Part shown: one piece after another, positions 45,344-54,424 of the stretch | How the letters are laid out: every line of letters begins with the position of its first letter | Numbering within the stretch: position 1 is the first letter of the stretch | Source of the DNA: Ramlibacter agri | GTDB lineage: Bacteria > Pseudomonadota > Gammaproteobacteria > Burkholderiales > Burkholderiaceae_C | Direction: 5' to 3' | Length of the DNA: 64,000 nucleotides | Assembly: GCF_012927085.1 (NCBI RefSeq) | Contig: NZ_JABBFX010000001.1 | Span: 3,596,001 to 3,660,000, forward strand | Translations under genes and position numbers: made by a program | Notes under the pieces: generated by a model | Told to the model about the DNA's origin: nothing | The model's input: only the letters and a program-made list of their open reading frames with translations | Database searches by the model: none

Positions 45344-45969
45344 TCCGCGTGATGCTGGTGGACGACCATGCGCTCGTGCGCATGGGCTTTCGCATGCTGC
45401 TCGCGGACGCGCAGGTGGAAGTGGTCGCCGAAGCCGGCGATGGCGAGCAGGCCTGCCAGGACTATGCGCGCGTCAGGCCCGACGTGGTGGTGATGGACCT
45501 GTCGATGCCCGGCATGGGCGGCATCGAGGCCGTGCGGCGCCTGCTCGCGCAGGACGCGAAGGTCCGCGTGCTCGCCTTGTCCGCGCACGAGGACACGGCG
45601 CATTCGAGCCGGGTGCTGCGCGCCGGCGCCCTGGGCTACCTGGCCAAGCGCAGCGCGCCGGAAGCGCTGGCCACCGCGGTCCGCACGGTGGCGCGCGGCG
45701 AGCGCTACGTCGACCCGCAGACGGCGCAGGCCTTGGCGATGGCGCAGCTGGAAGGCGGCGGCAGCCCGGCCGACGTGCTGAGCGAACGCGAGTTCTCGGT
45801 GTTCGTGCAGCTCGCGCGCGGCGCCAGCGTGGCGCAGGTGGCGGAGAACCTGAAGGTGTCGCCCAGCACGGTGGGGACGCACCTGTACCACGTGAAGCAG
45901 AAGCTGGGGGCGAGCAACCAGTCGGAGCTCACGCTGGTGGCGCTGCGCTGGGGCTTGATCCAGGCGTGA
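45340..45969 (+). CDS. NarL/FixJ-type response regulator
   Basis: A 209-residue regulator with a receiver domain (RVMLVDDHALVRMGFRMLL, phosphoacceptor Asp53 in VVVMDLSMPGMGG, then LALSAHED and GYLAKRSAP) and a LuxR-type HTH (LSEREFSVFVQLARGASVAQVAENLKVSPSTVGTHLYHVKQKL). GTG at 45340 overlaps the kinase stop (GTGA). Partner of the upstream kinase. The pqq-xox region is a candidate target. Confidence 0.93.
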   Translation: MIRVMLVDDHALVRMGFRMLLADAQVEVVAEAGDGEQACQDYARVRPDVVVMDLSMPGMGGIEAVRRLLAQDAKVRVLALSAHEDTAHSSRVLRAGALGYLAKRSAPEALATAVRTVARGERYVDPQTAQALAMAQLEGGGSPADVLSEREFSVFVQLARGASVAQVAENLKVSPSTVGTHLYHVKQKLGASNQSELTLVALRWGLIQA

Positions 45970-45975
45970 CGCAGT

Positions 45976-46425
45976 TCAGCGTTGCGGCGCGTCCTCGGCC
46001 TCGCATTGCACGTGCGCCATCGACACGCCGATGGGCAGGTAGGCGCCGTAGCGCATGATGTACTCGCGCTGCACGGCGTAGGCTTGGCGTTCCCAGCTCA
46101 CGATCTCGGTGCAGGACGGTGCGACGCGGAAGGCTGCGCCGTCGCGGAGCGCGTCGTCGCCGCGGGCCACGGCCTGCAGGTAGTGGACCATTTCGTGCAC
46201 CACGACCGAACTGGCGAACAGGTTGTTCTCCGGGTCCAGCGCTTCGTCGACGTACAGGTTGTGGCCGCCGGCGTACCAGCCGAGCACCTTGCATTCCTGC
46301 CCGTGGCAGGCCTGCTGGACGAAGAACTCGTGCGGCTTGGGCACCACGACCGGAGGTTCGGTGGGCGCGGGGTAGCCGGACAAGGTCACGGCCCAGGACA
46401 GCAGGGTGGCATAGAGCTCGGTCAT
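45976..46425 (-). CDS. Small zinc-metalloprotease-like protein
   Basis: A 149-residue protein with VVVHEMVHYLQ near residue 75, the HExxH zinc motif, followed by a plausible third ligand region (VSWERQAYAVQREYIMRYG). There is a hydrophobic N-terminal stretch (ELYATLLSWAVTLSG) that could be a weak signal, and Cys in ACHGQECKV, PSCTE and VQCEAE. It resembles the DUF6647-type putative metallopeptidases. Substrate unknown. It is convergent with the response regulator, six bases away. Confidence 0.65.
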   Translation of the reverse strand: MTELYATLLSWAVTLSGYPAPTEPPVVVPKPHEFFVQQACHGQECKVLGWYAGGHNLYVDEALDPENNLFASSVVVHEMVHYLQAVARGDDALRDGAAFRVAPSCTEIVSWERQAYAVQREYIMRYGAYLPIGVSMAHVQCEAEDAPQR

Positions 46426-46515
46426 GGGGACATTCTGTCTTCCGGCCTCCGGCCGGGCACGCGGCTTCGTGTCATCCGAATGGCTTAAGCCAGGACGGAC
46501 AAAGACGCCTTCACT

Positions 46516-47280
46516 TCAACGCAGCGCACGGTCCAGGTTTTCCGCGTGCTCCAGTCCCTTGGCCTCGGCCAGCCCTGTCGCGCCGCGCAGGATGGTCCCG
46601 GCCAGGTCGGCTTCGGTGAAGTCGGCGCCGGCGACGTCGGCTCCGCCCAGGTCCGCGCCGGCCAGGCGCGCGCGGAACAGGTTCGCGCCGCGCAGGTTGC
46701 TGCCGCGCAGGTTGGCGAAAGCGAGCAGCGAGCGGTTCAGGTCCGCGCCTTCGAGATTCACGCCGGAGAGGTTCGCGCCCGTGAGGTCGGTGCGCATCTG
46801 GCCCATGCCCTGGTTCTTGATGTTGACGCCGATGCGCGCCTGGCCGAGGTCGGCGCCGCTCAGGTCCGCGCCCGGCAGGTCCGCGATGATCTTCGTTCCG
46901 CGCAGGTTGGCGCCCTTGAAGGTGGGCATCTTGCGCACCGTGCCCCCGAGCACCACCACCGACAGCAGGCTGGCCTCACGCAACTGCGCACCGGTGAAGT
47001 CCGCGCCCATCAACCAGGCGCCATTGAGGTTGGCGCCCGCGAGGTCGGCGCCGCGCAGGTCGGCCGACACGAGCTTCGTCCCGAACAGGCTGGTGCCGCG
47101 GAAGCTGGCGCGGCGCAGGTCGAGGCCGCTCAGGTCGAGATCGGAGAGGTCCTTGCCATTGAAGTCGGCGCTTTCAGCCGTGAGCGCCTGCACGACCTGG
47201 TCGCGCGAGAGTTCGGCGCCGGACGCGACGCTGCCCAGCGCGACGAGCGCCGCGAGCACCGCATGCTTGCGCCGGGACAT
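46516..47280 (-). CDS. Secreted pentapeptide-repeat protein
   Basis: A 254-residue protein with a signal peptide (MSRRKHAVLAALVALGSVAS) and about 30 tandem pentapeptides of the A(D/N)LxG type, for example LRGADLAGANLNGAWLMGADF and GANLSGVNLEGADLNRSLL. These form a right-handed quadrilateral beta helix. A short run (SLLSVVVLGGTVRKMP) breaks the repeat. Exported pentapeptide proteins have no uniform function. ATG at 47280; longer in-frame reading upstream is not supported. Confidence 0.8.
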   Translation of the reverse strand: MSRRKHAVLAALVALGSVASGAELSRDQVVQALTAESADFNGKDLSDLDLSGLDLRRASFRGTSLFGTKLVSADLRGADLAGANLNGAWLMGADFTGAQLREASLLSVVVLGGTVRKMPTFKGANLRGTKIIADLPGADLSGADLGQARIGVNIKNQGMGQMRTDLTGANLSGVNLEGADLNRSLLAFANLRGSNLRGANLFRARLAGADLGGADVAGADFTEADLAGTILRGATGLAEAKGLEHAENLDRALR

Positions 47281-47406
47281 GGTGGCCGGACGGTACCACC
47301 CCTGCCGTGTCCGCGCGCAAAGGCCCTGCCGCCCTGGTGGGCCCAAGGTCCCATGGCAGGCCGGGCAGGGGGACGGAATAGTCGGGTCTCGCAAGGAGGG
47401 TGACCC

Positions 47407-47952
47407 ATGCTCGATTTCGTCGCGAAGAACTGGTGGTTGCTCGTGTTGCGGGGCCTCTGCTCGATCGTCTTCGGCGTGCTTGCCTTCGCCTGGCCGCACG
47501 TGACGCTGGGCGCGCTGGTGTTCCTGTGGGGCGGCTACGCCTTCGTCGGCGGCATCCTGGCCCTGGGCGCAGCGGTGACCGGGACCGGCGGCGCGCCGTG
47601 GTGGGTACTGACGCTCGAGGGCCTCGTCAGCATCGCCGCGGCCGCGGGCGCGTTCTTCTTCCCGGGCCTCACGGCGGTCGTCCTGCTGTACCTGATCGCG
47701 GCCTGGGCCATCGTCACCGGCATCTTCGAGATCGTCGAAGCGATCCAGCTGCGCAAGGTGATCGAGAACGAATGGTGGCTCGCGCTCGCCGGCATCGCTT
47801 CGGTGGCCTTCGGCGTCGTGCTGCTCATGAGCCCGGCGGGCGGGGCGCTGGCCGTGGTGTGGCTGATTGCCTCGTACGCCGTGGTGTTCGGGGTGCTGCT
47901 GGTGGCGCTGGGGCTGCGCGTGCGCTCGATGCCCAAGGCGCGGTTCGCGTGA
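47407..47952 (+). CDS. HdeD-family (DUF308) membrane protein
   Basis: A 181-residue protein with six hydrophobic helices in three pairs, typical of DUF308/HdeD: WWLLVLRGLCSIVFGVLAF, FLWGGYAFVGGILALGA, WWVLTLEGLVSIAAAAGAF, AVVLLYLIAAWAIVTGIFEIVEAI, WWLALAGIASVAFGVVLL and the last. HdeD in E. coli is linked to acid resistance; the role here is unknown. GGAGGGTGACC precedes the ATG. Confidence 0.88.
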   Translation: MLDFVAKNWWLLVLRGLCSIVFGVLAFAWPHVTLGALVFLWGGYAFVGGILALGAAVTGTGGAPWWVLTLEGLVSIAAAAGAFFFPGLTAVVLLYLIAAWAIVTGIFEIVEAIQLRKVIENEWWLALAGIASVAFGVVLLMSPAGGALAVVWLIASYAVVFGVLLVALGLRVRSMPKARFA

Positions 47953-47983
47953 ACCCGAACAATCAGGCGCCGCTGCCCGAAGC

Positions 47984-50365
47984 ATGACGACCCGCAAGAC
48001 CACGACGAAGGCGCAAGCCAGGCCAGCCCGCGCCAAGGCGGGCGACCGAACGGCGCTGCCGCTGCCGGACGCGCCTTTCCACGGCAAGATCGGCAAGACC
48101 TACAAGGAGTCGAAGCAGGAATGGCCGGCGCTGCCCAAGGCGCCGAAGGGTGCCCCCAACGTCGTGATCATCCTGCTGGACGACGTCGGCTTCGGCCAGG
48201 TGAGCACCTTCGGCGGCCCGGTGCCCACGCCTTGCCTGGAGAAGCTGGCGGCCAGCGGGCTGCGCTACAACCGCTTCCACACCACGGCCATCTGCGGGCC
48301 GTCGCGGGCGGCGCTTATCACCGGGCGCAACCACCACAACTGCGGGTCGGGCTTCCTGGCCGAGTGGGCCACCGGCTTCCCGTCGTACAACTGCATGCTC
48401 CCGCAGAGCACGGCCACGATAGGGCGGCTGCTCAAGGACAACGGCTACAACACCTCATGGTTCGGCAAGAACCACAACACGCCGGACTGGGAGTCGAGCG
48501 TCGTGGGGCCGTTCGACCGCTGGCCCACCGGCCTGGGCTTCGACTATTTCTATGGCTTCGTCGGCGGCGAGACGCACCAGTACTACCCGGTGCTGTTCGA
48601 GAACACGAAGCCCGTCGAACCGGACCGGTCGCCGGAAGAGGGCTACCACTTCATGACCGACATGACGGACCGGGCGATCGGCTGGCTGCGTTACAGCAAG
48701 GCGGTCAACCCGGACAAGCCGGTCCTGCTGTACTTCGCGCCCGGCGCGGCCCACGCGCCGCACCACGCACCGAAGGCGTGGCGCGAAAAGTTCAAGGGCC
48801 AGTTCGACCAGGGCTGGGACCAGGTGCGCGAGGAAACCTACCAGCGCCAGTTGAAGCTGGGCGTGATCCCCAAGGGCACAGCGAACACGCCGCGGCCCGA
48901 GTGGGTGAAGCCCTGGGACGAGCTGTCGGCCGACGAGCGCCGGCTCTACGCGCGCTTCATGGAGAACTTCGCCGGCTACCTGTCCTTCGCCGACCACGAG
49001 TGCGGCCGCCTGCTGGACGCCGTGGAGGCGCTGCCCGACGCGGACAACACGCTGGTCTTCTACATCGTCGGCGACAACGGCGCCAGTTCGGAAGGCGGCT
49101 TCACCGGCACCGTCAACGAGGTCATGAACCTCAATGGCATCCCGTCGAACCTCGAGGACAACCTGAAGCGCATCGACGACATCGGCGCGCCCGACACCGA
49201 ACCGCACTATCCGCTGGGCTGGGCCTGGGCGGGCAACGCGCCCTTCCAGTGGGTGAAGCAGGTGGCCAGCCATTTCGGCGGCAGCCGCAACCCGATGGTC
49301 GTGTCGTGGCCGGCGAAGATCAGGGACAAGGGCGGCATCCGCAGCCACTTCACGCACCTGATCGACATCGTCCCCACCATCCTCGACGTCGCGAGCATTC
49401 CCGCGCCCAAGACGGTGAACGGGATCAAGCAGAAGCGCATGGATGGCGTGTCGATCGCGGCCACCTTCAAGTCGAAGAACGCCAAGCCGGTGCGCGAGCG
49501 CCAGTACTTCGAGATCTTCAGCAACCGTGCCATCTACGACAAGGGCTGGATTGCCTGTGCCCAGCACACCTTCCCGTGGCGGCAGGACTTCGCGCCGGGC
49601 AACTGGGACAAGGACCGCTGGGAGCTGTACAACCTCGACGAGGACTACAGCGAGAACACCGACCTGGCCGCCAGGTTCCCCAGGAAGCTGGCCGCCTTGC
49701 AGAAGACCTTCGAGCAGGAGTGCCGCAAGTACGGCGTGTACCCGATGGACGACCGCGGCGCCGAGCGCCTGTCGATCCCGAAGCCGCCGTCGGGCGGCGC
49801 CGACCCGAAGCGGCGGCAGTTCACCTACTACCCGGGCGCCGTGCGGCTGGCCGAGACGGCTGCCCCGAACACGAAGAACCGGTCGCACCGCATCGACGTG
49901 TCGATCGCGCGCGAGGGCGATGGCGTGCTGCTGGCCGAAGGCGGGCAGTCGGCCGGCTTCGTCCTCTACGTGAAGGACGGCAAGCCCTGCTACCACTACA
50001 ACTTCTTCGAGCTCGAGCGCACGAGCATCGAGTCCGGCAGGCCGCTGCCGAAGGGAAAGTCGAAGGTGTCCTTCGAGTTCCGCTACGACGGCGGCGGCGG
50101 TGGCAAGGGCGGCGAGGCCGTGCTGTTCGTCAACGACAAGGTGGTGGGCAGGAAGCGCATTGAGCGCACCGTAGCCGGCCGCTTCGGCATCGACACCTTC
50201 GGGGTCGGCTGCGACACCGGCTCGCCGGTGTGCAACGCCTACCGGCCGCCTTTCGCCTTCAGCGGCGAGATCGAGAAGGTCGACATCGTGCTGGGCGACC
50301 CCGGCCTCAGCGAGGACGAGGAACGTGCCATGCAGGCCCGCTTCCACGCCGGCATCAACTACTGA
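47984..50365 (+). CDS. Arylsulfatase-type sulfatase
   Basis: A 793-residue sulfatase. NVVIILLDDVGFGQVSTFGG near 58 gives the metal Asp pair; Cys104 in ICGPSRAALITGR is the C-x-P-S-R site converted to formylglycine; LLYFAPGAAHAPHHAPKAW and VFYIVGDNGASSEGG supply further active-site residues. A C-terminal domain of about 200 residues is beta-rich (SHRIDVSIAREGDGVLLAEGG). There is no signal peptide at this start (MTTRKTTTKAQ). No formylglycine-generating enzyme is seen in the window. Sulfate release could feed the nearby cys genes, which is speculative. Confidence 0.9.
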   Translation: MTTRKTTTKAQARPARAKAGDRTALPLPDAPFHGKIGKTYKESKQEWPALPKAPKGAPNVVIILLDDVGFGQVSTFGGPVPTPCLEKLAASGLRYNRFHTTAICGPSRAALITGRNHHNCGSGFLAEWATGFPSYNCMLPQSTATIGRLLKDNGYNTSWFGKNHNTPDWESSVVGPFDRWPTGLGFDYFYGFVGGETHQYYPVLFENTKPVEPDRSPEEGYHFMTDMTDRAIGWLRYSKAVNPDKPVLLYFAPGAAHAPHHAPKAWREKFKGQFDQGWDQVREETYQRQLKLGVIPKGTANTPRPEWVKPWDELSADERRLYARFMENFAGYLSFADHECGRLLDAVEALPDADNTLVFYIVGDNGASSEGGFTGTVNEVMNLNGIPSNLEDNLKRIDDIGAPDTEPHYPLGWAWAGNAPFQWVKQVASHFGGSRNPMVVSWPAKIRDKGGIRSHFTHLIDIVPTILDVASIPAPKTVNGIKQKRMDGVSIAATFKSKNAKPVRERQYFEIFSNRAIYDKGWIACAQHTFPWRQDFAPGNWDKDRWELYNLDEDYSENTDLAARFPRKLAALQKTFEQECRKYGVYPMDDRGAERLSIPKPPSGGADPKRRQFTYYPGAVRLAETAAPNTKNRSHRIDVSIAREGDGVLLAEGGQSAGFVLYVKDGKPCYHYNFFELERTSIESGRPLPKGKSKVSFEFRYDGGGGGKGGEAVLFVNDKVVGRKRIERTVAGRFGIDTFGVGCDTGSPVCNAYRPPFAFSGEIEKVDIVLGDPGLSEDEERAMQARFHAGINY

Positions 50366-50382
50366 GCCGTCGGCGCATGAAA

Positions 50383-50420
50383 AAACAGGAGCTCGCAGCG
50401 TGCGCTGCGAGCTCCTGTTT
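50383..50420 (-). terminator. Terminator of the tRNA-Asn pair
   Basis: A perfect 14-bp stem, CAGGAGCTCGCAGC (50386-50399) with GCTGCGAGCTCCTG (50404-50417), extended by A-T pairs, is followed on the minus strand by a run of T (AAAAAA at 50380-50385 on the plus strand). It lies just downstream of the left tRNA gene and also near the sulfatase end. Confidence 0.85.
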
Positions 50421-50424
50421 GGCT

Positions 50425-50500
50425 TGGCTCCCCGACCTGGGCTCGAACCAGGGACCTACGGATTAACAGTCCGGCGCTCTACCGACTGAGCTATCGGGGA
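50425..50500 (-). tRNA. tRNA-Asn (GTT), copy 1
   Basis: A 76-base tRNA including encoded CCA. The acceptor arm TCCCCGA pairs with TCGGGGA, the anticodon GTT is in GGACTGTTAATCC, and the T loop is GGTTCGAGCCC. It differs from copy 2 by one base in the D arm. Confidence 0.97.
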
Positions 50501-50517
50501 ATATGTCGGCGATGATT

Positions 50518-50546
50518 GAAAAGGCCTCGCCGCGAAGCGAGGCCTT
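50518..50546 (-). terminator. Terminator between the two tRNA-Asn genes
   Basis: The stem AAGGCCTCGC (50521-50530) and GCGAGGCCTT (50537-50546) with the loop CGCGAA reads into T on the minus strand. It follows the right-hand tRNA gene, so the two tRNAs may be transcribed as separate units or the left one by readthrough. Confidence 0.65.
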
Positions 50547-50558
50547 TCAGCTTTCTCT

Positions 50559-50634
50559 TGGCTCCCCGACCTGGGCTCGAACCAGGGACCTACGGATTAA
50601 CAGTCCGGCGCTCTACCAACTGAGCTATCGGGGA
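50559..50634 (-). tRNA. tRNA-Asn (GTT), copy 2
   Basis: The same 76-base structure with CCA, anticodon GTT, and TTGG in the D loop where copy 1 has TCGG. It is the promoter-proximal copy: a TATAAT box lies about 12 bases upstream of its 5' end. Confidence 0.97.
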
Positions 50635-50645
50635 ACAAGCCTTCG

Positions 50646-50651
50646 ATTATA
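50646..50651 (-). promoter_or_regulatory. -10 box of the tRNA-Asn promoter
   Basis: A perfect TATAAT on the minus strand (ATTATA at 50646-50651), which places the transcript start about five bases before the tRNA. No good -35 element was found at the expected distance. Confidence 0.55.
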
Positions 50652-50701
50652 TGCGGAAAAGCGGCCGAGTCCGGAGGGCTCGACCGTGATTCAGCGAATC
50701 G

Positions 50702-51814
50702 TCAGTCGAAGACGGGCGTCTCGACGCCCAGCACCTTGTGCAGCTTCGGGCTGGTGGTCGTGTACTGCAGGTGGATCTTCTTGTCCGGGAAGATGAAGGG
50801 CGCGGCGGCGAAGGCGGCCAGCGCGCATTCGTGGAAGCCGGAGAGGATCAGCTTCTTCTTGCCCGGGTAGGTGTTGATGTCGCCCACCGCAAAGATGCCC
50901 GGCACGTTGGTCGAGAACTTCTCGGTGTCCACCTTCAGCTGTTTGCGCTCGATGTCCAGGCCCCACTCGGCGATCGGGCCCAGCTTCGGCGACAGGCCGA
51001 AGAAGACCAGCACCGCATCGGTCGGCACCACGCGCGTCACGCCGTCACCGCCGGTGACCTTGGCGCCCACGAGCTGCCCGTCCTTTTCCTCGATGCCGGT
51101 GACCTGGCCCACGATGAACTGCATCTCCATGGCTTCGCACAGTTCGTGCATCTTGGCCACGGAAGCGGGCGCGGCGCGGAAGCCGTCGCGGCGGTGCACG
51201 AGGATCACGCTCTCCGCCTTGTGCGGGTTGCCGTTGTCGTTGCCGCCGCAGAAGTTCAGCGCCCAGTCGAGGGCGGAGTCGCCGCCGCCGACGATCAGCA
51301 GGTTCTTGCCGGCGTATTCCGCCGGGTTCTTCACGCGGTACGACAGCTGCGTGCCGTCGTACTTCTGCAGGCCGTCCACCTTCAGCTGCTTGGGCTCGAA
51401 GGCGCCGACGCCGGCGGCGATGAAGATGGTCTTGGTGAGGAACTGCGTGCCCTTGGACGTCTCGACGTAGAAGCGGCCGTCGTCCTGCTTCTGCACCACC
51501 GAGACCGTCTGGCCCAGGTGGAAGGTCGCGCCGAAGGGCTCGATCTGCTTCAGCAACGCGTCGGTGAGTTCCTTGCCGGTGCACACCGGGATCGCCGGGA
51601 TGTCGTAGATCGGCTTGTCCGGATACAGCTCGATCGGCTGGCCGCCGGGGTAGGCGAGCGAGTCGATGACGTGTGCCTTGATCTCGAGCAGGCCGAGTTC
51701 GAACACCTGGAACAGGCCGACGGGACCGGCGCCCACGATGATGGCGTCGGTCTCGATCGGGCCGTCATGCGCGGCGGCGGTCTTGATCACTTCTTCGTTG
51801 AGTTGCAGTTCCAT
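50702..51814 (-). CDS. Ferredoxin-NADP+ reductase, thioredoxin reductase-like type
   Basis: A 370-residue FAD and NAD(P) enzyme of the TrxR-like FNR family. [18 protein letters not shown] near 23 binds [21 protein letters not shown] is a family hallmark, [17 protein letters not shown] near 170 binds NAD(P), and [18 protein letters not shown] near 297 is the second FAD motif. It lacks the thioredoxin reductase CxxC. Six bases downstream of the ferredoxin gene, so the two probably form an electron-transfer pair. Confidence 0.9.
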   Translation of the reverse strand: MELQLNEEVIKTAAAHDGPIETDAIIVGAGPVGLFQVFELGLLEIKAHVIDSLAYPGGQPIELYPDKPIYDIPAIPVCTGKELTDALLKQIEPFGATFHLGQTVSVVQKQDDGRFYVETSKGTQFLTKTIFIAAGVGAFEPKQLKVDGLQKYDGTQLSYRVKNPAEYAGKNLLIVGGGDSALDWALNFCGGNDNGNPHKAESVILVHRRDGFRAAPASVAKMHELCEAMEMQFIVGQVTGIEEKDGQLVGAKVTGGDGVTRVVPTDAVLVFFGLSPKLGPIAEWGLDIERKQLKVDTEKFSTNVPGIFAVGDINTYPGKKKLILSGFHECALAAFAAAPFIFPDKKIHLQYTTTSPKLHKVLGVETPVFD

Positions 51815-51820
51815 GATGCC

Positions 51821-52150
51821 TTACTTGACCAGCTCCTTGAGCTTGTCAGTCTTGTCCTTCCATTCTTCGGCGTCCGGCAGGGCCGGCTTGCGCTTGGTGA
51901 TGCTCTTCCAGCCGGCGGCGTGGGTCAGTTCCGCGTTGATCTTGATGAACGCGACCTGGTCCGCGGGCACGTCCTCTTCGGCATAGATCGCGTTGACCGG
52001 GCACTCGGGGATGCACACCGCGCAGTCGATGCACTCGTCGGGGTCGATGACGAGCATGTTCGGCCCCTCGCGGAAGCAGTCCACGGGACAGACGTCCACG
52101 CAGTCGGTGTACTTGCAGCGGATACAGGATTCGGTGACGACGTGGGTCAT
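51821..52150 (-). CDS. fdxA: Ferredoxin, 7Fe type (FdxA)
   Basis: A 109-residue ferredoxin with the N-terminal cluster-binding [17 protein letters not shown] and [17 protein letters not shown], the pattern of [3Fe-4S][4Fe-4S] ferredoxins, and the C-terminal extension found in proteobacterial FdxA ([17 protein letters not shown]). It is upstream of the FNR gene on the same strand. Confidence 0.95.
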   Translation of the reverse strand: MTHVVTESCIRCKYTDCVDVCPVDCFREGPNMLVIDPDECIDCAVCIPECPVNAIYAEEDVPADQVAFIKINAELTHAAGWKSITKRKPALPDAEEWKDKTDKLKELVK

Positions 52151-52220
52151 TGTTGTAACGCGAGGGTCGGGGGAAAACCCTTGATTTTATTTGGTTTTGG
52201 AGAAAACTCCCCCGGTTCGA

Positions 52221-53492
52221 TCAACGAACCAGCACTGCTCCGGAGGTCTTGTGCGAAGCGGTGTCCACCAGGACCAGGGCGCCCAGGGCGCGCGAGCGGG
52301 CGTAGGGCAGGGTCACCAGGGGTTCCTGCAGGGCCAGTTCGACGTGGCCGATGCCATTGGGTTCCAGGTGGTTGGCGTCCTGTTCCGCCAGCGTATTCAC
52401 GTCCAGCTTGTGCACGATGCGCTTGACCTTGGCCTTGACCCAGCGGTGCCCATGCAGCGCCCAGTAGGTGCGGCCGGCGACCAGCGGCTCGTCGTCGAGC
52501 CAGGCGACCGTGGCGGAAATCTCACGGCTGGGGGCAAAGGCGCCGGGCGCCAGCAGCCAGTCGCCGCGGGAAACGTCCACTTCGCGGTCCAGGATGATGC
52601 CGGCGCTGTGGCGGGCTTCGACGGCCTTGGGCTCGCGCGCGTGGTCCAGCACCTGGGCCACGGTGGCGGTCTGGCCACTGGGCAGCACGGTGACCTGTTG
52701 GCCGGGCTGCACCTCGCCGGTGGCCACACGGCCCCAGAAGACGCGACGGCCCTGGCTGGTGTCGGCGGAAGAGGAGAACTTCTCCACCCACTGCACCGGG
52801 AAGGCGAAAGCTTCCTCGGTCTCGGCGGGCGTCACGTCCAGCTGTTCCAGCAGCGCCAGCAGCGACGGGCCTTCGTAGCCGGCCCAGCCGGGCTGCGGCT
52901 CGACCACGTTGTGGCCCTTCAGCGCGGAGATCGGCACGATGGCGCCGGCCTGGATGCCGGCGGCCTCGGTGAAGTCCTCCAGCGCGCCGCGGATGTTGGT
53001 GAAGGCGGTCTTGGCGTCCTCCACCGCGTCCAGTTTGTTGACGGCGAACACGATGGACGGCACGCGCAGCAGGTTGCACAGCAGCGTGTGGCGGCGGGTC
53101 TGGGGCAGCAGCTCCAGGCCGGGGTTCTGCCACTTCAGCTTGGTGGCGTCCACCAGCACCACGGCGGCGTCGGCGCTGGAAGCGGCGGTCACCATGTTGC
53201 GGGTGTACTGCTCGTGGCCGGGCGCGTCACCGATGATGAACTTGCGCGCTGGCGTGGCGAAGTAGCGGTAGGCCACGTCGATCGTGATGCCCTGTTCGCG
53301 TTCGGCGGACAGGCCGTCGGTCAGCAGCGCCAGGTCGGTCTCGCCCGACTTGGAGACGGAGGCCAGCTGGTCCTGCAGCACGGTGCGGCTGTCCACCAGC
53401 AGGCGGCCGATCAGCGTGCTCTTGCCGTCATCGACCGAACCGCAGGTGATGAAGCGCAGCGCGGCGTCGTGGTCGTGGGCTTGCGTGGTCAT
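52221..53492 (-). CDS. cysN: Sulfate adenylyltransferase subunit 1 (GTPase)
   Basis: Regulatory GTPase subunit of ATP sulfurylase. 423 residues with translation-factor GTPase motifs: GSVDDGKSTLIGRLL near 18, REQGITIDVAYRYF, DAPGHEQYTRNMV and NKLD near 150, followed by two beta-barrel domains. It does not include a CysC kinase domain, in accord with the APS-reductase type CysH upstream. Starts with a TGATG overlap to cysD. Last gene of the cys operon. Confidence 0.96.
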   Translation of the reverse strand: MTTQAHDHDAALRFITCGSVDDGKSTLIGRLLVDSRTVLQDQLASVSKSGETDLALLTDGLSAEREQGITIDVAYRYFATPARKFIIGDAPGHEQYTRNMVTAASSADAAVVLVDATKLKWQNPGLELLPQTRRHTLLCNLLRVPSIVFAVNKLDAVEDAKTAFTNIRGALEDFTEAAGIQAGAIVPISALKGHNVVEPQPGWAGYEGPSLLALLEQLDVTPAETEEAFAFPVQWVEKFSSSADTSQGRRVFWGRVATGEVQPGQQVTVLPSGQTATVAQVLDHAREPKAVEARHSAGIILDREVDVSRGDWLLAPGAFAPSREISATVAWLDDEPLVAGRTYWALHGHRWVKAKVKRIVHKLDVNTLAEQDANHLEPNGIGHVELALQEPLVTLPYARSRALGALVLVDTASHKTSGAVLVR

Positions 53493-54424
53493 CAGAAATA
53501 CCCGTCCTTCTTGCGCTTTTCCATCGAGGCGTCGGAGGTCTTGTCGTCCATCCGCGTCGCGCCCCGCTCGCTGACGTCGGCCACCAGCGTTTCGGCCACC
53601 ACGTCGGTGGCGTCGGCCGCATCGCTTTCCACCGGGCAGGTGCAGGTGATGTCGCCCACCGTGCGGAAGCGCACCGTGCGCGTCTCCACCGTCTCGCCCG
53701 CCTTGGGCGGCGTCAGCTCGGTCACCGGGACCAGCAGGCCGCGGCGCTCCACCACCTGGCGCTCATGGGCGTAGTAGATGGACGGCAGCTCGATCTGTTC
53801 CCGCTCGATGTATTGCCACACGTCCAGCTCGGTCCAGTTGGAGATGGGGAACACGCGGAAGTGCTCGCCTGGCTGGATGCGGGTGTTGAACAGCGTCCAC
53901 AGCTCGGGGCGCTGCGCCTTGGGCTGCCACTGGCCGAAGCTGTCGCGGTGGGAGAAGATGCGCTCCTTGGCGCGGGCCTTCTCCTCATCGCGGCGGGCGC
54001 CGCCGATCAGCGCGTCGAAGCGGAACTCCTCGATCGCTTCCAGCAAGGTCACCGACTGGTGCGGGTTGCGGCTCTCGTCGGGGCGCGACAGGCGCACGGT
54101 GCCGCGGGCAATCGAATCCTCCAGCGTCCGCACGATCAGCTTCGCGCCGAGCTGCTGCGCCCGGTAATCACGGAAGTCCGTGACCTCGGGGAAGTTGTGG
54201 CCGGTATCGACCATCAGCAGCGGGTAGGGAATGCGGCCGCTGCCGAAAGCCTTTTCGGCGAGCTTCAGCATCACCAGCGAATCCTTGCCGCCGGAGAACA
54301 GCAGCGCGGGGCGCTCGAAGGCGCCGGCCACTTCACGCAGGATGAAGATGGCTTCCTCTTCCAGCGCGTCGAGGTGGCGGTTGGAGATGCGCGAGAGCAG
54401 TTGCGGTTCGGTACGGGCGTTCAT
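53492..54424 (-). CDS. cysD: Sulfate adenylyltransferase subunit 2
   Basis: Catalytic subunit of ATP sulfurylase, making adenylylsulfate. 310 residues with the PP-loop LLFSGGKDSLVMLKLAEKAF near 41, VDTGHNFPEVTDFRD near 71, GGARRDEEKARAKERIFSHRD and a Cys pair TCTCPVES in the C-terminal part. ATG at 54424 overlaps cysH by ATGA. Confidence 0.96.
   Translation of the reverse strand: MNARTEPQLLSRISNRHLDALEEEAIFILREVAGAFERPALLFSGGKDSLVMLKLAEKAFGSGRIPYPLLMVDTGHNFPEVTDFRDYRAQQLGAKLIVRTLEDSIARGTVRLSRPDESRNPHQSVTLLEAIEEFRFDALIGGARRDEEKARAKERIFSHRDSFGQWQPKAQRPELWTLFNTRIQPGEHFRVFPISNWTELDVWQYIEREQIELPSIYYAHERQVVERRGLLVPVTELTPPKAGETVETRTVRFRTVGDITCTCPVESDAADATDVVAETLVADVSERGATRMDDKTSDASMEKRKKDGYF

Noticed and set aside
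50425..50634. Near-identical 76-base direct repeats as a possible CRISPR or duplication of a mobile end
   Set aside because: They are two complete tRNA-Asn genes with anticodon GTT and encoded CCA.
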